A stretch of DNA of 33,274 bases from Alphaproteobacteria bacterium (lineage in GTDB: Bacteria > Pseudomonadota > Alphaproteobacteria > Micropepsales > Micropepsaceae). The stretch spans positions 1-33,274 of the forward strand of contig JAFKEW010000069.1 in assembly GCA_017308375.1 (NCBI GenBank). Reading direction: 5' to 3'. The position numbers were made by a program, and so were the translations under genes. Below the pieces are notes generated by a model that did no database searches, was not told the origin of the DNA, and saw only the letters and a list, made by a program, of their open reading frames with translations. Each line of letters starts with the position of its first letter. The stretch's first letter is position 1. Positions 1-9,102 of this stretch are shown here, in pieces.

Positions 1-431
1 CGGGAGGGGGGCACCACCTACGTTTATTTTCCTGATAGAATTGTAATCCTATAGATGATGGGTATATAGTCTTTCGTCAGGAGAACCCCCAATGCCCCTC
101 AAAGTCCCCATCCGAACCCACCGCGCGGCCATACAGGGTCAGGAGGCAAACGCGCGTGCCTCCGTTGCTCTCGCTCCCCATGCCCGCCTGCCCCTGCCAA
201 GGGATAGCCAGCAAGGGGGCGAGCCGGCAAAGCCCGGGGACGGTGGCCAATGGCGTGTACGGCCGGGACTGACCTCCCGGCCCGTACCGGCCAACGGCAC
301 ACCGCCAGCACCGGGCTTTCGCCGCGGGATCCGCCACCATGGGGCCCCGCGCGAGAGCCCGTTCTGTGTCAGGGCCCGCTCTGTCCGGAATCGTCTCGTT
401 TGGAATATGGCCCAGAAAAAAGGCGCAAAAC
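1..431. other. GC-rich, hairpin-rich region without a convincing gene
   Basis: No frame here resembles a known protein. On plus, a promoter-like pair (TTGTAA at 41-46, TATATA at 63-68, 16-base spacer) is followed by AGGAG at 79-83 and an ATG at 92. The frame from that ATG is rich in Pro and Arg and runs antisense into the phosphatase gene, so I do not call it a gene. Several strong inverted repeats occur: 142-148 with 157-163, about 254-288 (GTACGG..CCGGG arms), and about 312-360 (GGGCTTTCGC and CGCGGG arms). A structured transcript is possible. I looked for RNase P RNA, tmRNA and SRP RNA signatures and found none. Confidence 0.4.
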
Positions 432-1241
432 TCAGGCTTCGTCGGCACCGGCCAGCATTTCCACGGCCTGCGCATGAACCCGCGCATCGCCCGCCGCGAT
501 CACCATGCCGCCATTGGTATAGGGGTTGCCTTGCCAGTCCGTGACCAGCCCGCCCGCATTCTCGATCACCGGCACGAGGGCGGCGACATCCCACGGCGCC
601 ATCCGCCCCTCCACGATCACGTCGATGAACCCCATCGCCAGCAGGGCATAGCCATAGCAGTCGCCGCCGAAATAGCTCATCCGCGACCGGGCGCAGACCT
701 CCTCGAAGGCCTGCCGCTGGGCGCGGCCGAAATAGCTCCAGGGATGGGTGGTCGAAATCACCGCCGACGACAGATTGGCACAGGCCCGCGTCTTGAGCGG
801 GGAGCGCCCTTCCGGCGTGATCAGCTCGGCCTTGCCGTCATAACCGATGAAGCGTTCGCGCAGCACCGGCTGATCGATGATGCCGAGCGACAGCCGGCCG
901 CTATCCTCCAGCGCGATCAGGGTGCCCCAGGTGTGCCGCCCGGTGATGAAGGCCCGCGTGCCGTCGATCGGGTCCACCACCCAGGTCTGCCCGCTCACCC
1001 CCGGCTCATAGCCGTGTTCCTCACCCAGAATGGCGTCGTCCGGCCGTTCCGCCTTGATCAGGGCACGGATCGCGGCTTCGGCATTGCGATCGGCTTCGGT
1101 CACCGGGTCGAACAGCGGCTTGGGGCCCGTGACACCCTTGTCGATCACCTGGATCCGTTTGCGGAAAAACGGGCGGATCACCGCGCCCGACGCATCGGCC
1201 AGGCGATGCGCGAATGCGACTGTCTCCGGGTTCACGCTCAT
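432..1241 (-). CDS. hisN: HisN-like histidinol-phosphatase / inositol monophosphatase family protein
   Basis: Magnesium-dependent phosphatase of the inositol monophosphatase superfamily, 269 residues from the ATG at 1241. The metal-binding motif DPIDGT lies at about residues 90-95, and the second motif, WDVAAL followed by ENAGG, at about 217-231. An upstream acidic pair (GEEHG) supplies further metal ligands. In alphaproteobacteria this subgroup is usually annotated as HisN, which dephosphorylates histidinol phosphate in histidine synthesis, but closely related members act on inositol phosphates. No other his gene is nearby, so the substrate is inferred from family resemblance. The frame stays open upstream to 1322, but the ATG at 1241 is preceded by a purine-rich GGCGGG and fits family length. 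It is divergent from the SDR gene at 1361. Confidence 0.85.
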   Translation of the reverse strand: MSVNPETVAFAHRLADASGAVIRPFFRKRIQVIDKGVTGPKPLFDPVTEADRNAEAAIRALIKAERPDDAILGEEHGYEPGVSGQTWVVDPIDGTRAFITGRHTWGTLIALEDSGRLSLGIIDQPVLRERFIGYDGKAELITPEGRSPLKTRACANLSSAVISTTHPWSYFGRAQRQAFEEVCARSRMSYFGGDCYGYALLAMGFIDVIVEGRMAPWDVAALVPVIENAGGLVTDWQGNPYTNGGMVIAAGDARVHAQAVEMLAGADEA

Positions 1242-1268
1242 TCTCACACCCGCCTGCACGCCAAAACA

Positions 1269-1331
1269 GCCGGACCTTTTCTGAAGAGGCTGTCCGGCCA
1301 AATCCCACTGTGCCGCCCGCATGACTATAAT
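1269..1331 (+). promoter_or_regulatory. Divergent promoter region: hairpin and TATAAT box
   Basis: A perfect TATAAT lies at 1326-1331, about 30 bases before the SDR start codon, at a position expected for a -10 box. No good -35 box is visible 17 bases upstream. An inverted repeat (GCCGGAC 1269-1275, GTCCGGC 1292-1298, with an inner CTTTT/AAGAG stem) sits just upstream and could be an operator or part of the hisN leader. The functional reading is inference. Confidence 0.4.
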
Positions 1332-1360
1332 GGGCGAACATATTTAAAAAGGGGCTAGCG

Positions 1361-2221
1361 ATGAAATCCGCCGTCGTCACCGGCGCTTCGACCGGGATTG
1401 GCTGGGGATGCGTGAAAATTCTCGCGCAGAACGGCTTTCACGTCTTCGGCAGCGTGCGCAAGGAAACCGACGCCACCCGCCTGTCGCAGGAATTCGGGGC
1501 GGCTTTCACGCCCCTTCTGTTCGACATCACCGATGAAGCCGCGGTGGCCCATGCCGCGGAAAGTGTAAAGAGGGCGCTCGGCGGGGAAACGCTGTCCGGC
1601 CTCGTCAACAATGCCGGCGTCGCGGTTCCGGGGCCGCTGCTTCACCTTTCGCCGGACGAATTCCGCCAGCAGATCGCGGTCAACCTGACCGGGCAACTGA
1701 TCGTCACCCAGGCCTTCGCCCCGCTTCTGATGGCCGCCAACGGCAAAACCGCCGGGCGCATCGTGATGATGTCCTCGGTCGGCGGCAAAAACGCCATGCC
1801 GTTTCTCGGGCCCTATAACGCCTCCAAATTCGGGCTTGAAGGGATGAGCGAGGCGCTGAGGCGGGAATTGCTGCTTCTCGGCATCAAGGTGGTGGTGATC
1901 CGCCCCGGCGCGGTCGCGACCCCCATCTGGGACAAGGCGGATCTGGTCGATACCGCCCGCTTCGGCAACACGCCCTACCGGGCGGCGCTGGAGAAGATCA
2001 AAACCGTGATGATCGCCGAGGGCCGCAAGGGCTACCCGCCGGAGCGGATTGGCGAGGCGGTGCTGACCGCGCTGACGGCAGCGCGGCCGAAAACCGCCTA
2101 CACCGTCAATCCCGCGAAAGTTCAGGGCTTCATTCTGAACACGCTGCCGAAGCCCTGGGCCGACCGGCTGATCGCGGGTCAGCTCGGTCTTTTACCCCCG
2201 CGGCGCAAAGAAGGGCGTTGA
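1361..2221 (+). CDS. SDR family NAD(P)-dependent oxidoreductase
   Basis: Classical short-chain dehydrogenase/reductase of 286 residues. The cofactor motif TGASTGIG is at 7-14, NNAG at 83-86, the catalytic Ser at about 139, and YNASK (Tyr152, Lys156) completes the active site. A GGGG Shine-Dalgarno-like run lies just before the ATG. The C-terminal part, with a helical segment and a KPWADRL stretch, resembles SDRs acting on lipophilic alcohols or ketones, but the substrate cannot be read from sequence. It is transcribed alone and ends 6 bases from the converging typA gene. Fold and chemistry are secure; the metabolic role is unknown. Confidence 0.88.
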   Translation: MKSAVVTGASTGIGWGCVKILAQNGFHVFGSVRKETDATRLSQEFGAAFTPLLFDITDEAAVAHAAESVKRALGGETLSGLVNNAGVAVPGPLLHLSPDEFRQQIAVNLTGQLIVTQAFAPLLMAANGKTAGRIVMMSSVGGKNAMPFLGPYNASKFGLEGMSEALRRELLLLGIKVVVIRPGAVATPIWDKADLVDTARFGNTPYRAALEKIKTVMIAEGRKGYPPERIGEAVLTALTAARPKTAYTVNPAKVQGFILNTLPKPWADRLIAGQLGLLPPRRKEGR

Positions 2222-2227
2222 TAGCGA

Positions 2228-4054
2228 TTATTCGCCCGCGTTGCGGGCCCGCTTGCGCAGATGGGGTAGCAATTCGCGCTTGCGCAGGCGGATGGATTTC
2301 GGCGTCACCTCGACCAGCTCATCGTCCTCGATATAGGCGATAGATTGTTCCAGCGTCAGCGTGGTGGCCGGTGTCAGCCGCACCGCCTCGTCCTTCGACG
2401 TGGTGCGGATATTGGTCAATTGCTTGGCGCGCAGCGGATTGACGTCCAGGTCGTTGTCCTTGGCGTTCTCGCCCACGATCATGCCCTGATAGATCTTGGT
2501 GCCCGGCACCACAAACAGCCGCCCGCGCTCCTCCAGATACCAAAGGGCATAGGCCACCGCCTCGCCGTCGCCATTTGAAATCATCACGCCGTTGCGCCGG
2601 CCTTCTATGGGACCTTTATGCGGCGCATAGGAATGGAACATCCGGTTCATCACGCCGGTGCCGCGCGTATCGGTCAGAAACTCGCCGTGATAGCCGATCA
2701 GCCCGCGCGACGGAGCATAGAAGGTGAGCCGCGTCTTGCCCGCACCGGTCGGGCGCATGTCCTGCAACTCGCCCTTGCGGTTCGCGATCTTCTCGATCAC
2801 CACACCGGTATAGGGATCGTCGACATCGATCGTCACTTCCTCGATCGGTTCGATCCGCTCGCCCGTATCGGGATCGGTCTGGAACAGCACCCGCGGGCGC
2901 GAGATCGAAAGCTCGAAGCCCTCGCGCCGCATGGTCTCGATCAGCACACCAAGCTGAAGTTCGCCACGGCCCGCCACTTCATAGGTGCCCTCGCCGGTCT
3001 CGCGCACCTTGATCGCGACATTGCCTTCGGCCTCGCGCAGCAACCGGTCGCGGATGACACGGGACTGCACCTTGTCGCCCTCGCGCCCCGCAAGCGGGGA
3101 ATCATTGACCGCGATGGTGATCGCAAGGGTCGGCGGATCGATCGGGTTGGCGGCAATCGGCGCCGCGACATTGATGTCGCACAGCGTATCGGCGACGTTC
3201 GCCGTCTGAAGGCCCGCGATCGCGACAATATCGCCGGCATGAACCTCCGCCACCGGCACGCGCGCAAGCCCCCGGAACGCCAGCAGCTTGGTGGCACGGG
3301 CGCGTTCCACCTCTGTGCCGTCGCGGTTCAGGGCCTTGATCACGCGGTTGACGTTGAGCGAACCGCTCTCGATCCGCCCGGTCAGAATGCGGCCGAGATA
3401 GGGATCGGCTTCCAGCGTGGTGACCAGCATCGCGAACGGGAACTCCTCACCCGCGCGCGCTGCCGCTTCCGGTTCGCGAACATCTGCGACAATTCTGGCA
3501 AACAGAGGCGACAGGTCTTTGCGATCATCGGCGAGGTCCGCCACCGCCCACCCCTGCCGCCCCGATGCGTAGAGGACATGAAAGTCCAGTTGATCGTCAT
3601 TGGCTTCGAGTGCCAGAAACAGATCGAAGATGCTTTCCAGCGTTTCTTTCGGTTGCGCGTCGGAACGATCGATCTTGTTGATCACCACAATCGGCTTCAG
3701 GCCCAGCTTCAACGCCTTGGACAGCACGAATTTGGTCTGCGGCATGACCGCTTCCGCCGCATCGACCAGAAGCACCACACCGTCCACCATCGACAGAATG
3801 CGCTCCACCTCGCCGCCGAAATCGGCGTGACCGGGTGTATCGACAATATTGATGCGGGTTCCCTGCCAATCCACGCTGGTGCATTTGGCGAGAATCGTGA
3901 TCCCGCGCTCTCGCTCAAGATCGCCGGAATCCATCGCGCGTTCCTGAACCTGCTGGTTCTCGCGCACGGCGCCGGACTGCCTGAGCAGCTGATCCACCAG
4001 TGTGGTTTTCCCATGGTCGACATGGGCGATAATGGCAATGTTACGGATGTTCAT
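2228..4054 (-). CDS. typA: Translational GTPase TypA/BipA
   Basis: Ribosome-associated GTPase of the EF-G/LepA superfamily, 608 residues, nearly the same length as the E. coli protein. The G1 loop AHVDHGKT is at 10-17, G3 is DTPGHADFG and G4 is NKID. The C-terminal half carries the EF-G-like domains and the TypA-specific tail ([10 protein letters not shown] near the end). TypA/BipA supports 50S assembly and translation under stress such as low temperature. The reading frame extends upstream to 4198, but the ATG at 4054 opens directly on the conserved N-terminus [17 protein letters not shown] and is clearly the real start. It is convergent with the SDR gene and divergent from the efflux operon. 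Confidence 0.97.
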   Translation of the reverse strand: MNIRNIAIIAHVDHGKTTLVDQLLRQSGAVRENQQVQERAMDSGDLERERGITILAKCTSVDWQGTRINIVDTPGHADFGGEVERILSMVDGVVLLVDAAEAVMPQTKFVLSKALKLGLKPIVVINKIDRSDAQPKETLESIFDLFLALEANDDQLDFHVLYASGRQGWAVADLADDRKDLSPLFARIVADVREPEAAARAGEEFPFAMLVTTLEADPYLGRILTGRIESGSLNVNRVIKALNRDGTEVERARATKLLAFRGLARVPVAEVHAGDIVAIAGLQTANVADTLCDINVAAPIAANPIDPPTLAITIAVNDSPLAGREGDKVQSRVIRDRLLREAEGNVAIKVRETGEGTYEVAGRGELQLGVLIETMRREGFELSISRPRVLFQTDPDTGERIEPIEEVTIDVDDPYTGVVIEKIANRKGELQDMRPTGAGKTRLTFYAPSRGLIGYHGEFLTDTRGTGVMNRMFHSYAPHKGPIEGRRNGVMISNGDGEAVAYALWYLEERGRLFVVPGTKIYQGMIVGENAKDNDLDVNPLRAKQLTNIRTTSKDEAVRLTPATTLTLEQSIAYIEDDELVEVTPKSIRLRKRELLPHLRKRARNAGE

Positions 4055-4383
4055 GGGGGCGGTGCGCCGTATCTGAGAGGGCGCGCTTATAAACGCCCAA
4101 CCGGCCGGGGGCAATTTCAAGCTGCGGTCAAAGGCGGCAAATCTTCGATGCCCGCCTTTTCCCGGAACCCGGCACCGGCCACCCCCTTGCCGCGACACCG
4201 CTCCAGCCCGGTACCATATGGCTCAGGCAGGACCACTTACCTTATGATCCCAGCCCGCCGGGGTATGGCGGAATTTGACCGGACACGCGCCGCAAACCCA
4301 GCCACATGGCCGGGTTCTCTCTATGGCAGGGCTGTTCGGGCCGCCATCACGCCGGACACAGCCCCGGCCCGCAGGACAGATCC
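4055..4383. promoter_or_regulatory. Divergent typA / efflux pump intergenic region
   Basis: About 330 bases without a gene, presumably holding both promoters. A TATAAG box for typA may lie on minus at 4086-4091, and a TATGAT on plus at 4243-4248, but neither has a convincing -35 box. An imperfect inverted repeat (AACCC-a-GCC / GGC-c-GGGTT, 4295-4316) lies about 70 bases before the pump adaptor gene and could be an operator. No regulator gene adjoins the pump. Confidence 0.3.
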
Positions 4384-5637
4384 ATGGGCGAAATGCGCCT
4401 ATCCACGCCGCTAGAACCGGCATCGGCCAGCTTACGCAGCGGAACCGGCCCCGCTTTGGCGGCGCGCCTTCAGCCGCGCACACGCCTGATCCTCGGCATT
4501 GTGCTGGCCGCAATGGCCATATTCCTGTTGTGGTGGCTGTTCGGATCGGGAACTTCCCGGCCCCATACGCCGCCCCCGCCACCCGTCATCGTGGCCGAAG
4601 CCACCGAAAAACCGGTGACGGTTTACGAGCACACGATGGGAACGGTCGTCGCCAATGCAACGGTACAGGTGACCGCACGCGTACAGGGCGAAATGGTCGC
4701 AGCCGGCTTCAAGGAAGGCGATATCGTCCACAAAGGGCAACTGCTTTTCCAGCTGGATCCCCGGCCATTCACCGCCGCACTGGCAGAGGCCCGTGCAGCC
4801 CTTGCCCGCGACGAAGCACAGCGGATCAGCGCAGAGCGTGATGCCAAACGCTATACCGCGCTCTACGCGCAAGGCGCCATCTCGGCCCAACAGCGCGATC
4901 AGACCGTGGCGAATGCCAAAGCACTGGCAGCAAGCGTTGCGGCCGATAAGGCGGCCATCGAAACGGCCCAGCTCAACCTGGACTACGCCCAGATACGCGC
5001 GCCCATCGATGGCAAGACCGGCCCCATTCTGGTGCAGCCCGGCAATCAGGTGGTCGCGAACGCGGCCAATCCGCTGGTTGTTCTGACCCAGGTGCAACCG
5101 GTGAAGGTGTCGTTCCATCTGCCGCAGGACGATCTGCCCCGTATCCAGAAGCGGATCGGCAGCCCGACTTTCACGGCCACGATCACCGCCCATGGCGCAT
5201 CGGCGCAGAGTGTCAGCGCCGTGGTGGACTTTGTCGACAATGAAGTGAGCGATCAGACCGGCACCATCGAATTGCGCGCCACCTATCCCAACAAGGACAA
5301 CAGGCTGGTGCCGGGGCAGCTTGTCGATGTCAGCCTGGCGCTGGAAGAATTACCGCCAAGCGTCGTGGTCCCGCATGACGCCGTGAACATCGGGCCCGAT
5401 GGACGCTATGTCTATGTGGTGACGGCGGACGGGAAAGCCGAGATGCGCGCCGTGACCGTGCTCTATGATGATGGCACACAAGCCGCAGTCAAAGGCGATG
5501 TGAAAGCCGGCGACCATGTGATCACGGAAGGCCAGTTGCGTGTGCTTCCCGGTCAGCCCGTCACCCTTCACAACGGCAATCGAAAAGCGGCGGCATCAGA
5601 AAACGAAAGTGAGCGCCGCACTAAGGACGGCCCATGA
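4384..5637 (+). CDS. RND efflux pump periplasmic adaptor subunit (membrane fusion protein, MdtA-like)
   Basis: HlyD/AcrA-type adaptor of about 417 residues. It links an inner-membrane RND pump to an outer-membrane channel. A hydrophobic segment near residues 35-52 (LILGIVLAAMAIFLLWWLF) anchors it, followed by a proline run. Next come the lipoyl-like half (VTARVQGEMV...GFKEGDIVHKGQ), an alpha-helical hairpin (about 115-180, rich in Ala and charged residues), the second lipoyl half (IRAPIDGKTG) and the beta-barrel and membrane-proximal domains. I chose the ATG at 4384 because AGGACAG lies 5-11 bases upstream; an ATG at 4393 is also possible. It overlaps the permease gene by 4 bases (ATGA), so the two are co-translated. 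No TolC-type gene is nearby. Confidence 0.92.
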   Translation: MGEMRLSTPLEPASASLRSGTGPALAARLQPRTRLILGIVLAAMAIFLLWWLFGSGTSRPHTPPPPPVIVAEATEKPVTVYEHTMGTVVANATVQVTARVQGEMVAAGFKEGDIVHKGQLLFQLDPRPFTAALAEARAALARDEAQRISAERDAKRYTALYAQGAISAQQRDQTVANAKALAASVAADKAAIETAQLNLDYAQIRAPIDGKTGPILVQPGNQVVANAANPLVVLTQVQPVKVSFHLPQDDLPRIQKRIGSPTFTATITAHGASAQSVSAVVDFVDNEVSDQTGTIELRATYPNKDNRLVPGQLVDVSLALEELPPSVVVPHDAVNIGPDGRYVYVVTADGKAEMRAVTVLYDDGTQAAVKGDVKAGDHVITEGQLRVLPGQPVTLHNGNRKAAASENESERRTKDGP

Positions 5638-8600
5638 ACATTTCGGAGCCGTTCATTCGCCGGCCGGTCATGACCACATTGGTCATGGCCGCGATGCTGA
5701 TCTTCGGCGCCTTCGGCTACGCTTCGCTGCCGGTCAGCGAACTGCCCAATGTCGATTTTCCCACCATCGTGGTTTCGGCAAGCCTTCCCGGCGCCGATCC
5801 GGAAACCATGGCATCGGCCGTGGCCACGCCGCTGGAAAGCCAGTTCTCGACCATCGCCGGCATCTCCTCGATGACGTCATCGAGCACGCAGGGCGCAACC
5901 TCGATCACCCTGCAATTCGAACTCGACCGCAATATCGATGCCGCCGCGCAGGACGTGCAATCGGCGATTTCGGCCGCATCACGCCAGATGCCGCCGCAGA
6001 TGCCGAACCCGCCCCGGCTGCGCAAGGTCAATCCGTCAGACAGCTCGATCATGTATCTGGCGATGTATTCGCAGACCCTGCCGGTTCAGGAAGTCGACAA
6101 ATACGCAGAAACCCTGCTTGCCCGGCAGATCTCGATGCTGAATGGCGTGGCACAGGTGAACGTCTACGGCTCGCAGCAATTCGCCGTGCGCATTCAGGCC
6201 GACCCTGCCAAGCTTGCGGCACGCGGCATCGGCATCGACCAGCTTGCCACCGCGGCAGACGCGGCAAATCCGAACATCGCCACCGGCTCCCTGAACGGTG
6301 TTGATCAGGCAACGATGATCCATACCGATGGCCAGTTGTTCGATGCCGCGCAGTTCGGCAACCAGGTGGTGGTCTATCGCAATGGCGCGCCGGTCCGCAT
6401 CAAGGATATCGCCACGGTTCTCGACAGTGTTGCCAACGACAAGGCGGCAAGCTGGTACAACGGCAAGCGCGCAATCATTCTGGCGATTCAGCGCCAGCCG
6501 GGTTCGAACACGATCAAGGTCGTGGACGAGATCAAGAATATTCTGCCGCACTTTCTTGAGCAATTGCCGGCTTCGGTGACGCTCGACATCCAGTACGACC
6601 GCAGCCAGTCGATCCGTGCATCCATTGCCGATGTTCAGACCACCCTGCTGATCGCGGCGGCGCTGGTGGTGGGCGTGATCTTCATTTTCCTGCGCAGACT
6701 GGCGGCCACTTTCATCGCCTCGCTCGCCCTGCCCATTGCGGTCGTGGGCACCTTCGCCGGCATGGCGTTGTGCGGCTACAACCTCGACAATCTTTCGCTG
6801 ATGGCGTTGACGCTCTCGGTCGGATTCGTCGTCGACGACGCCATCGTCATGCTCGAAAACATCGTGCGCCACATGGAGAACGGCAAGCGCCCGATGGAGG
6901 CGGCACTCGCCGGCTCCCGCGAGATCGGCTTCACCATTCTTTCGATGACGGTATCGCTCGCCGCTGTGTTCATACCGGTCGTGTTCATGGGCGGCATTGT
7001 CGGCCGTCTGCTGCACGAATTTGCGGTCACCATCGTGCTTGCCATCGTCGCTTCGGGCATCGTTTCGGTGACCCTGACGCCGCTAATGTGCAGCCGCATG
7101 CTCAACATGGCGCATGGCGCGGGCCAGAGCCGTTTCTACCGGTGGAGCGAGCAGACCTTTGAACGGCTGCAATCCTTCTACGAACGCACCCTGCATTGGG
7201 GCCTGATGCACCGGGGCGTGATCGGTCTTGCCTTTGTGGCCAGCATCGTTGCGACGGGCCTCCTGTTCGTGACGGCGCGGCAGGACTTCCTGCCGAGCGA
7301 GGATACCGGCCAGATCATGGCCTTTACCGAAGCCTCGACCGGTACGTCTTTCGCGCGAATGTCGGCGCTGCAGAAACAGGCGGCGGATATCATGGCGCAG
7401 AACCCCAATATCGCGGGTCTCATGTCCTCCGTCGGCTCGGGGGGCGCCAGCAGCGGCGTGAACACCGGCCGGATGTTCGTGACCCTGAAGCCGCGCAGCG
7501 AACGCAGGCAGAGTGCCGATGAAATCATCGCAGAACTGCGCCCGAAACTGGCGAAGATCCCCGGCATCAGCGTCTATATGCAGAACCCGCCTTCCATCCG
7601 CATCGGCGGCCGCTCCTCGAAATCGCAATATCAATATACGCTGCAGGATCTGGACCAGGACGAGTTGCACAGCTTTGCCTTGCGCCTGACACAGGCCCTG
7701 GCAAAACAGCCGGGCCTTGAGGATGTGACGAACGACCTCGACTATTCGGCACCCGCCATCAACGTGCAGATCGATCGCGACCGCGCGGCCGCACTCGGCG
7801 TCACGCCGGAGCAGATCGAAACCGCGCTGGGGGCGGCCTATGGCAGCCAGCAGATATCCAGCATCTATACATCGGCCGATACCTATCAGGTGATTCTGGA
7901 AGTTCTGCCGAAATACCAGTCCAATCCCACGATGCTGTCTCAGTTGTATGTCACATCGGCGGGCGGAACATTGGTGCCGTTGACCGCGGTAACGAAAATC
8001 ATCCCTTCCACCATGCCGCTGAGCGTGAATCATCAAGGCCAGCTTCCGGCGGTCACGATCTCATTCAACCTGACCAACGGCGTGGCGCTGGGCGATGCCG
8101 TGAAAACCATCGACCGCGTGCAGCGCGAATTGAACATGCCCGCGACCGTGCAAGGCAGCTTTCAGGGAACAGCACAGGCGTTCCAGCAATCCACCGGCAG
8201 CATCGGCTGGCTGCTCGTCCTGGCGATCGTGGTGATCTACATCGTTCTGGGTATTCTCTATGAGAGTTTCATTCATCCTTTGACGATCCTGTCCGGGCTG
8301 CCGTCCGCAGCTGTTGGCGCACTGATCACACTGTGGCTGTTCGGCGTTCCGCTCAGCCTTTATGCCTTTGTCGGCATGATCATGCTGATCGGTATTGTGA
8401 AGAAGAACGCGATCATGATGATCGATTTCGCGCTGGCGCGGCAGCGAGGCGAAGAAATCAGTGCGGCGGATGCCATTTTCGAGGCGGCACTGATCCGCTT
8501 TCGCCCGATCATGATGACAACCATGGCCGCGTTGATGGGGACGCTGCCAATCGCGATAGGATTTGGTGAAGGCGCCGAAGCCCGCCAGCCGCTTGGCCTT

Positions 8601-8741
8601 GCCGTCGTCGGCGGGCTTATACTGTCCCAGCTTCTGACGCTCTACATCACGCCGGTGATCTATATTTACCTGGATGAATTCGGCGGCCGCGTCAGGAATT
8701 GGCGCCGGACAAGCCTCGCCCGCCCGAGCCCCGCAGAGTGA
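5634..8741 (+). CDS. RND multidrug efflux permease (AcrB/MdtB-MdtC family)
   Basis: Proton-driven inner-membrane pump of 1035 residues, the usual length for hydrophobe/amphiphile efflux RND proteins. It has the expected two-fold repeat: one N-terminal helix (MTTLVMAAMLIFGAFGYASL), a large periplasmic loop, six helices, a second loop and the final helices. The proton-relay acidic pair is present in TM4 (GFVVDDAIVMLEN), and the TM10 lysine in IGIVKKNAIMMIDF. The sequence looks closest to the MdtB/MdtC branch, but only one permease is encoded here, so it probably forms a homotrimer. Likely substrates are drugs, bile-salt-like compounds or metals' organic complexes; this is inferred from family only. 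Confidence 0.95.
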   Translation: MNISEPFIRRPVMTTLVMAAMLIFGAFGYASLPVSELPNVDFPTIVVSASLPGADPETMASAVATPLESQFSTIAGISSMTSSSTQGATSITLQFELDRNIDAAAQDVQSAISAASRQMPPQMPNPPRLRKVNPSDSSIMYLAMYSQTLPVQEVDKYAETLLARQISMLNGVAQVNVYGSQQFAVRIQADPAKLAARGIGIDQLATAADAANPNIATGSLNGVDQATMIHTDGQLFDAAQFGNQVVVYRNGAPVRIKDIATVLDSVANDKAASWYNGKRAIILAIQRQPGSNTIKVVDEIKNILPHFLEQLPASVTLDIQYDRSQSIRASIADVQTTLLIAAALVVGVIFIFLRRLAATFIASLALPIAVVGTFAGMALCGYNLDNLSLMALTLSVGFVVDDAIVMLENIVRHMENGKRPMEAALAGSREIGFTILSMTVSLAAVFIPVVFMGGIVGRLLHEFAVTIVLAIVASGIVSVTLTPLMCSRMLNMAHGAGQSRFYRWSEQTFERLQSFYERTLHWGLMHRGVIGLAFVASIVATGLLFVTARQDFLPSEDTGQIMAFTEASTGTSFARMSALQKQAADIMAQNPNIAGLMSSVGSGGASSGVNTGRMFVTLKPRSERRQSADEIIAELRPKLAKIPGISVYMQNPPSIRIGGRSSKSQYQYTLQDLDQDELHSFALRLTQALAKQPGLEDVTNDLDYSAPAINVQIDRDRAAALGVTPEQIETALGAAYGSQQISSIYTSADTYQVILEVLPKYQSNPTMLSQLYVTSAGGTLVPLTAVTKIIPSTMPLSVNHQGQLPAVTISFNLTNGVALGDAVKTIDRVQRELNMPATVQGSFQGTAQAFQQSTGSIGWLLVLAIVVIYIVLGILYESFIHPLTILSGLPSAAVGALITLWLFGVPLSLYAFVGMIMLIGIVKKNAIMMIDFALARQRGEEISAADAIFEAALIRFRPIMMTTMAALMGTLPIAIGFGEGAEARQPLGLAVVGGLILSQLLTLYITPVIYIYLDEFGGRVRNWRRTSLARPSPAE

Positions 8742-8745
8742 CGCC

Positions 8746-9036
8746 CTATTTCGGGAACGGACCGATGGGGAATGGCTTGTCGTCGCGCGCGAACGCGATA
8801 TAGGACAACAGTTCCCACATATACTGCGCCAGGGTCCGGGTGAAATTTCGCAACTCCTCGTTCATGCGGCCGTGGAAAACAAGAACGAGGAACTGCAGCG
8901 CCGCCAGCACAAGAACAACCCAGAACGTGAACCAGGCGATGACGGCATAAAAAATCGCATGAAGCAGACGCGTTCCCGGAAACGGAACGCGGGCCTGCTG
9001 TGGCGAGACCGCACTTTGCGCCGGCTGATCGCTCAT
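8746..9036 (-). CDS. DUF4389 domain membrane protein
   Basis: Small protein of about 96 residues with a single strongly hydrophobic segment (FYAVIAWFTFWVVLVLAALQ), then an amphipathic region ending in GPFPK. The pattern of a TM helix, FHGRMNEELRNF and AQYMWELLSYI is characteristic of DUF4389, a family of unknown function often found as a single domain or as a fusion tail. The frame stays open to 9072, but the ATG at 9036 has AAGGGTGG upstream and removes a non-conserved leader. It is the last gene of a minus-strand run behind the rhomboid protease, separated from it by 57 bases. Confidence 0.75.
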   Translation of the reverse strand: MSDQPAQSAVSPQQARVPFPGTRLLHAIFYAVIAWFTFWVVLVLAALQFLVLVFHGRMNEELRNFTRTLAQYMWELLSYIAFARDDKPFPIGPFPK

Positions 9037-9073
9037 CTGGAGCCACCCTTGCAGAATCTTCACGACATTCATG

Positions 9074-9102
9074 TAATGTGGAAAATGCCGGCTTCAAGAC
9101 GG
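9074..9102 (+). repeat. Dispersed 28-base motif, copy 1
   Basis: The stretch beginning TAATGTGGAAAATGCCGG and ending AAGACGG matches 16640-16667 at 25 positions, with 3 mismatches and 1 gap. This copy straddles the end of the rhomboid gene. The other lies in a divergent promoter region. The function is unknown. Confidence 0.4.

Noticed and set aside
92..544. Plus-strand frame with good Shine-Dalgarno near the left edge
   Set aside because: Pro/Arg-rich, no recognisable family, and the last third is antisense to hisN. Kept only as a promoter-like observation.
2618..4414. Long open frame on plus opposite typA
   Set aside because: It is His/Arg/Asp-rich and resembles no family. It arises from the GC-rich third positions of the typA gene, whose protein is certain.
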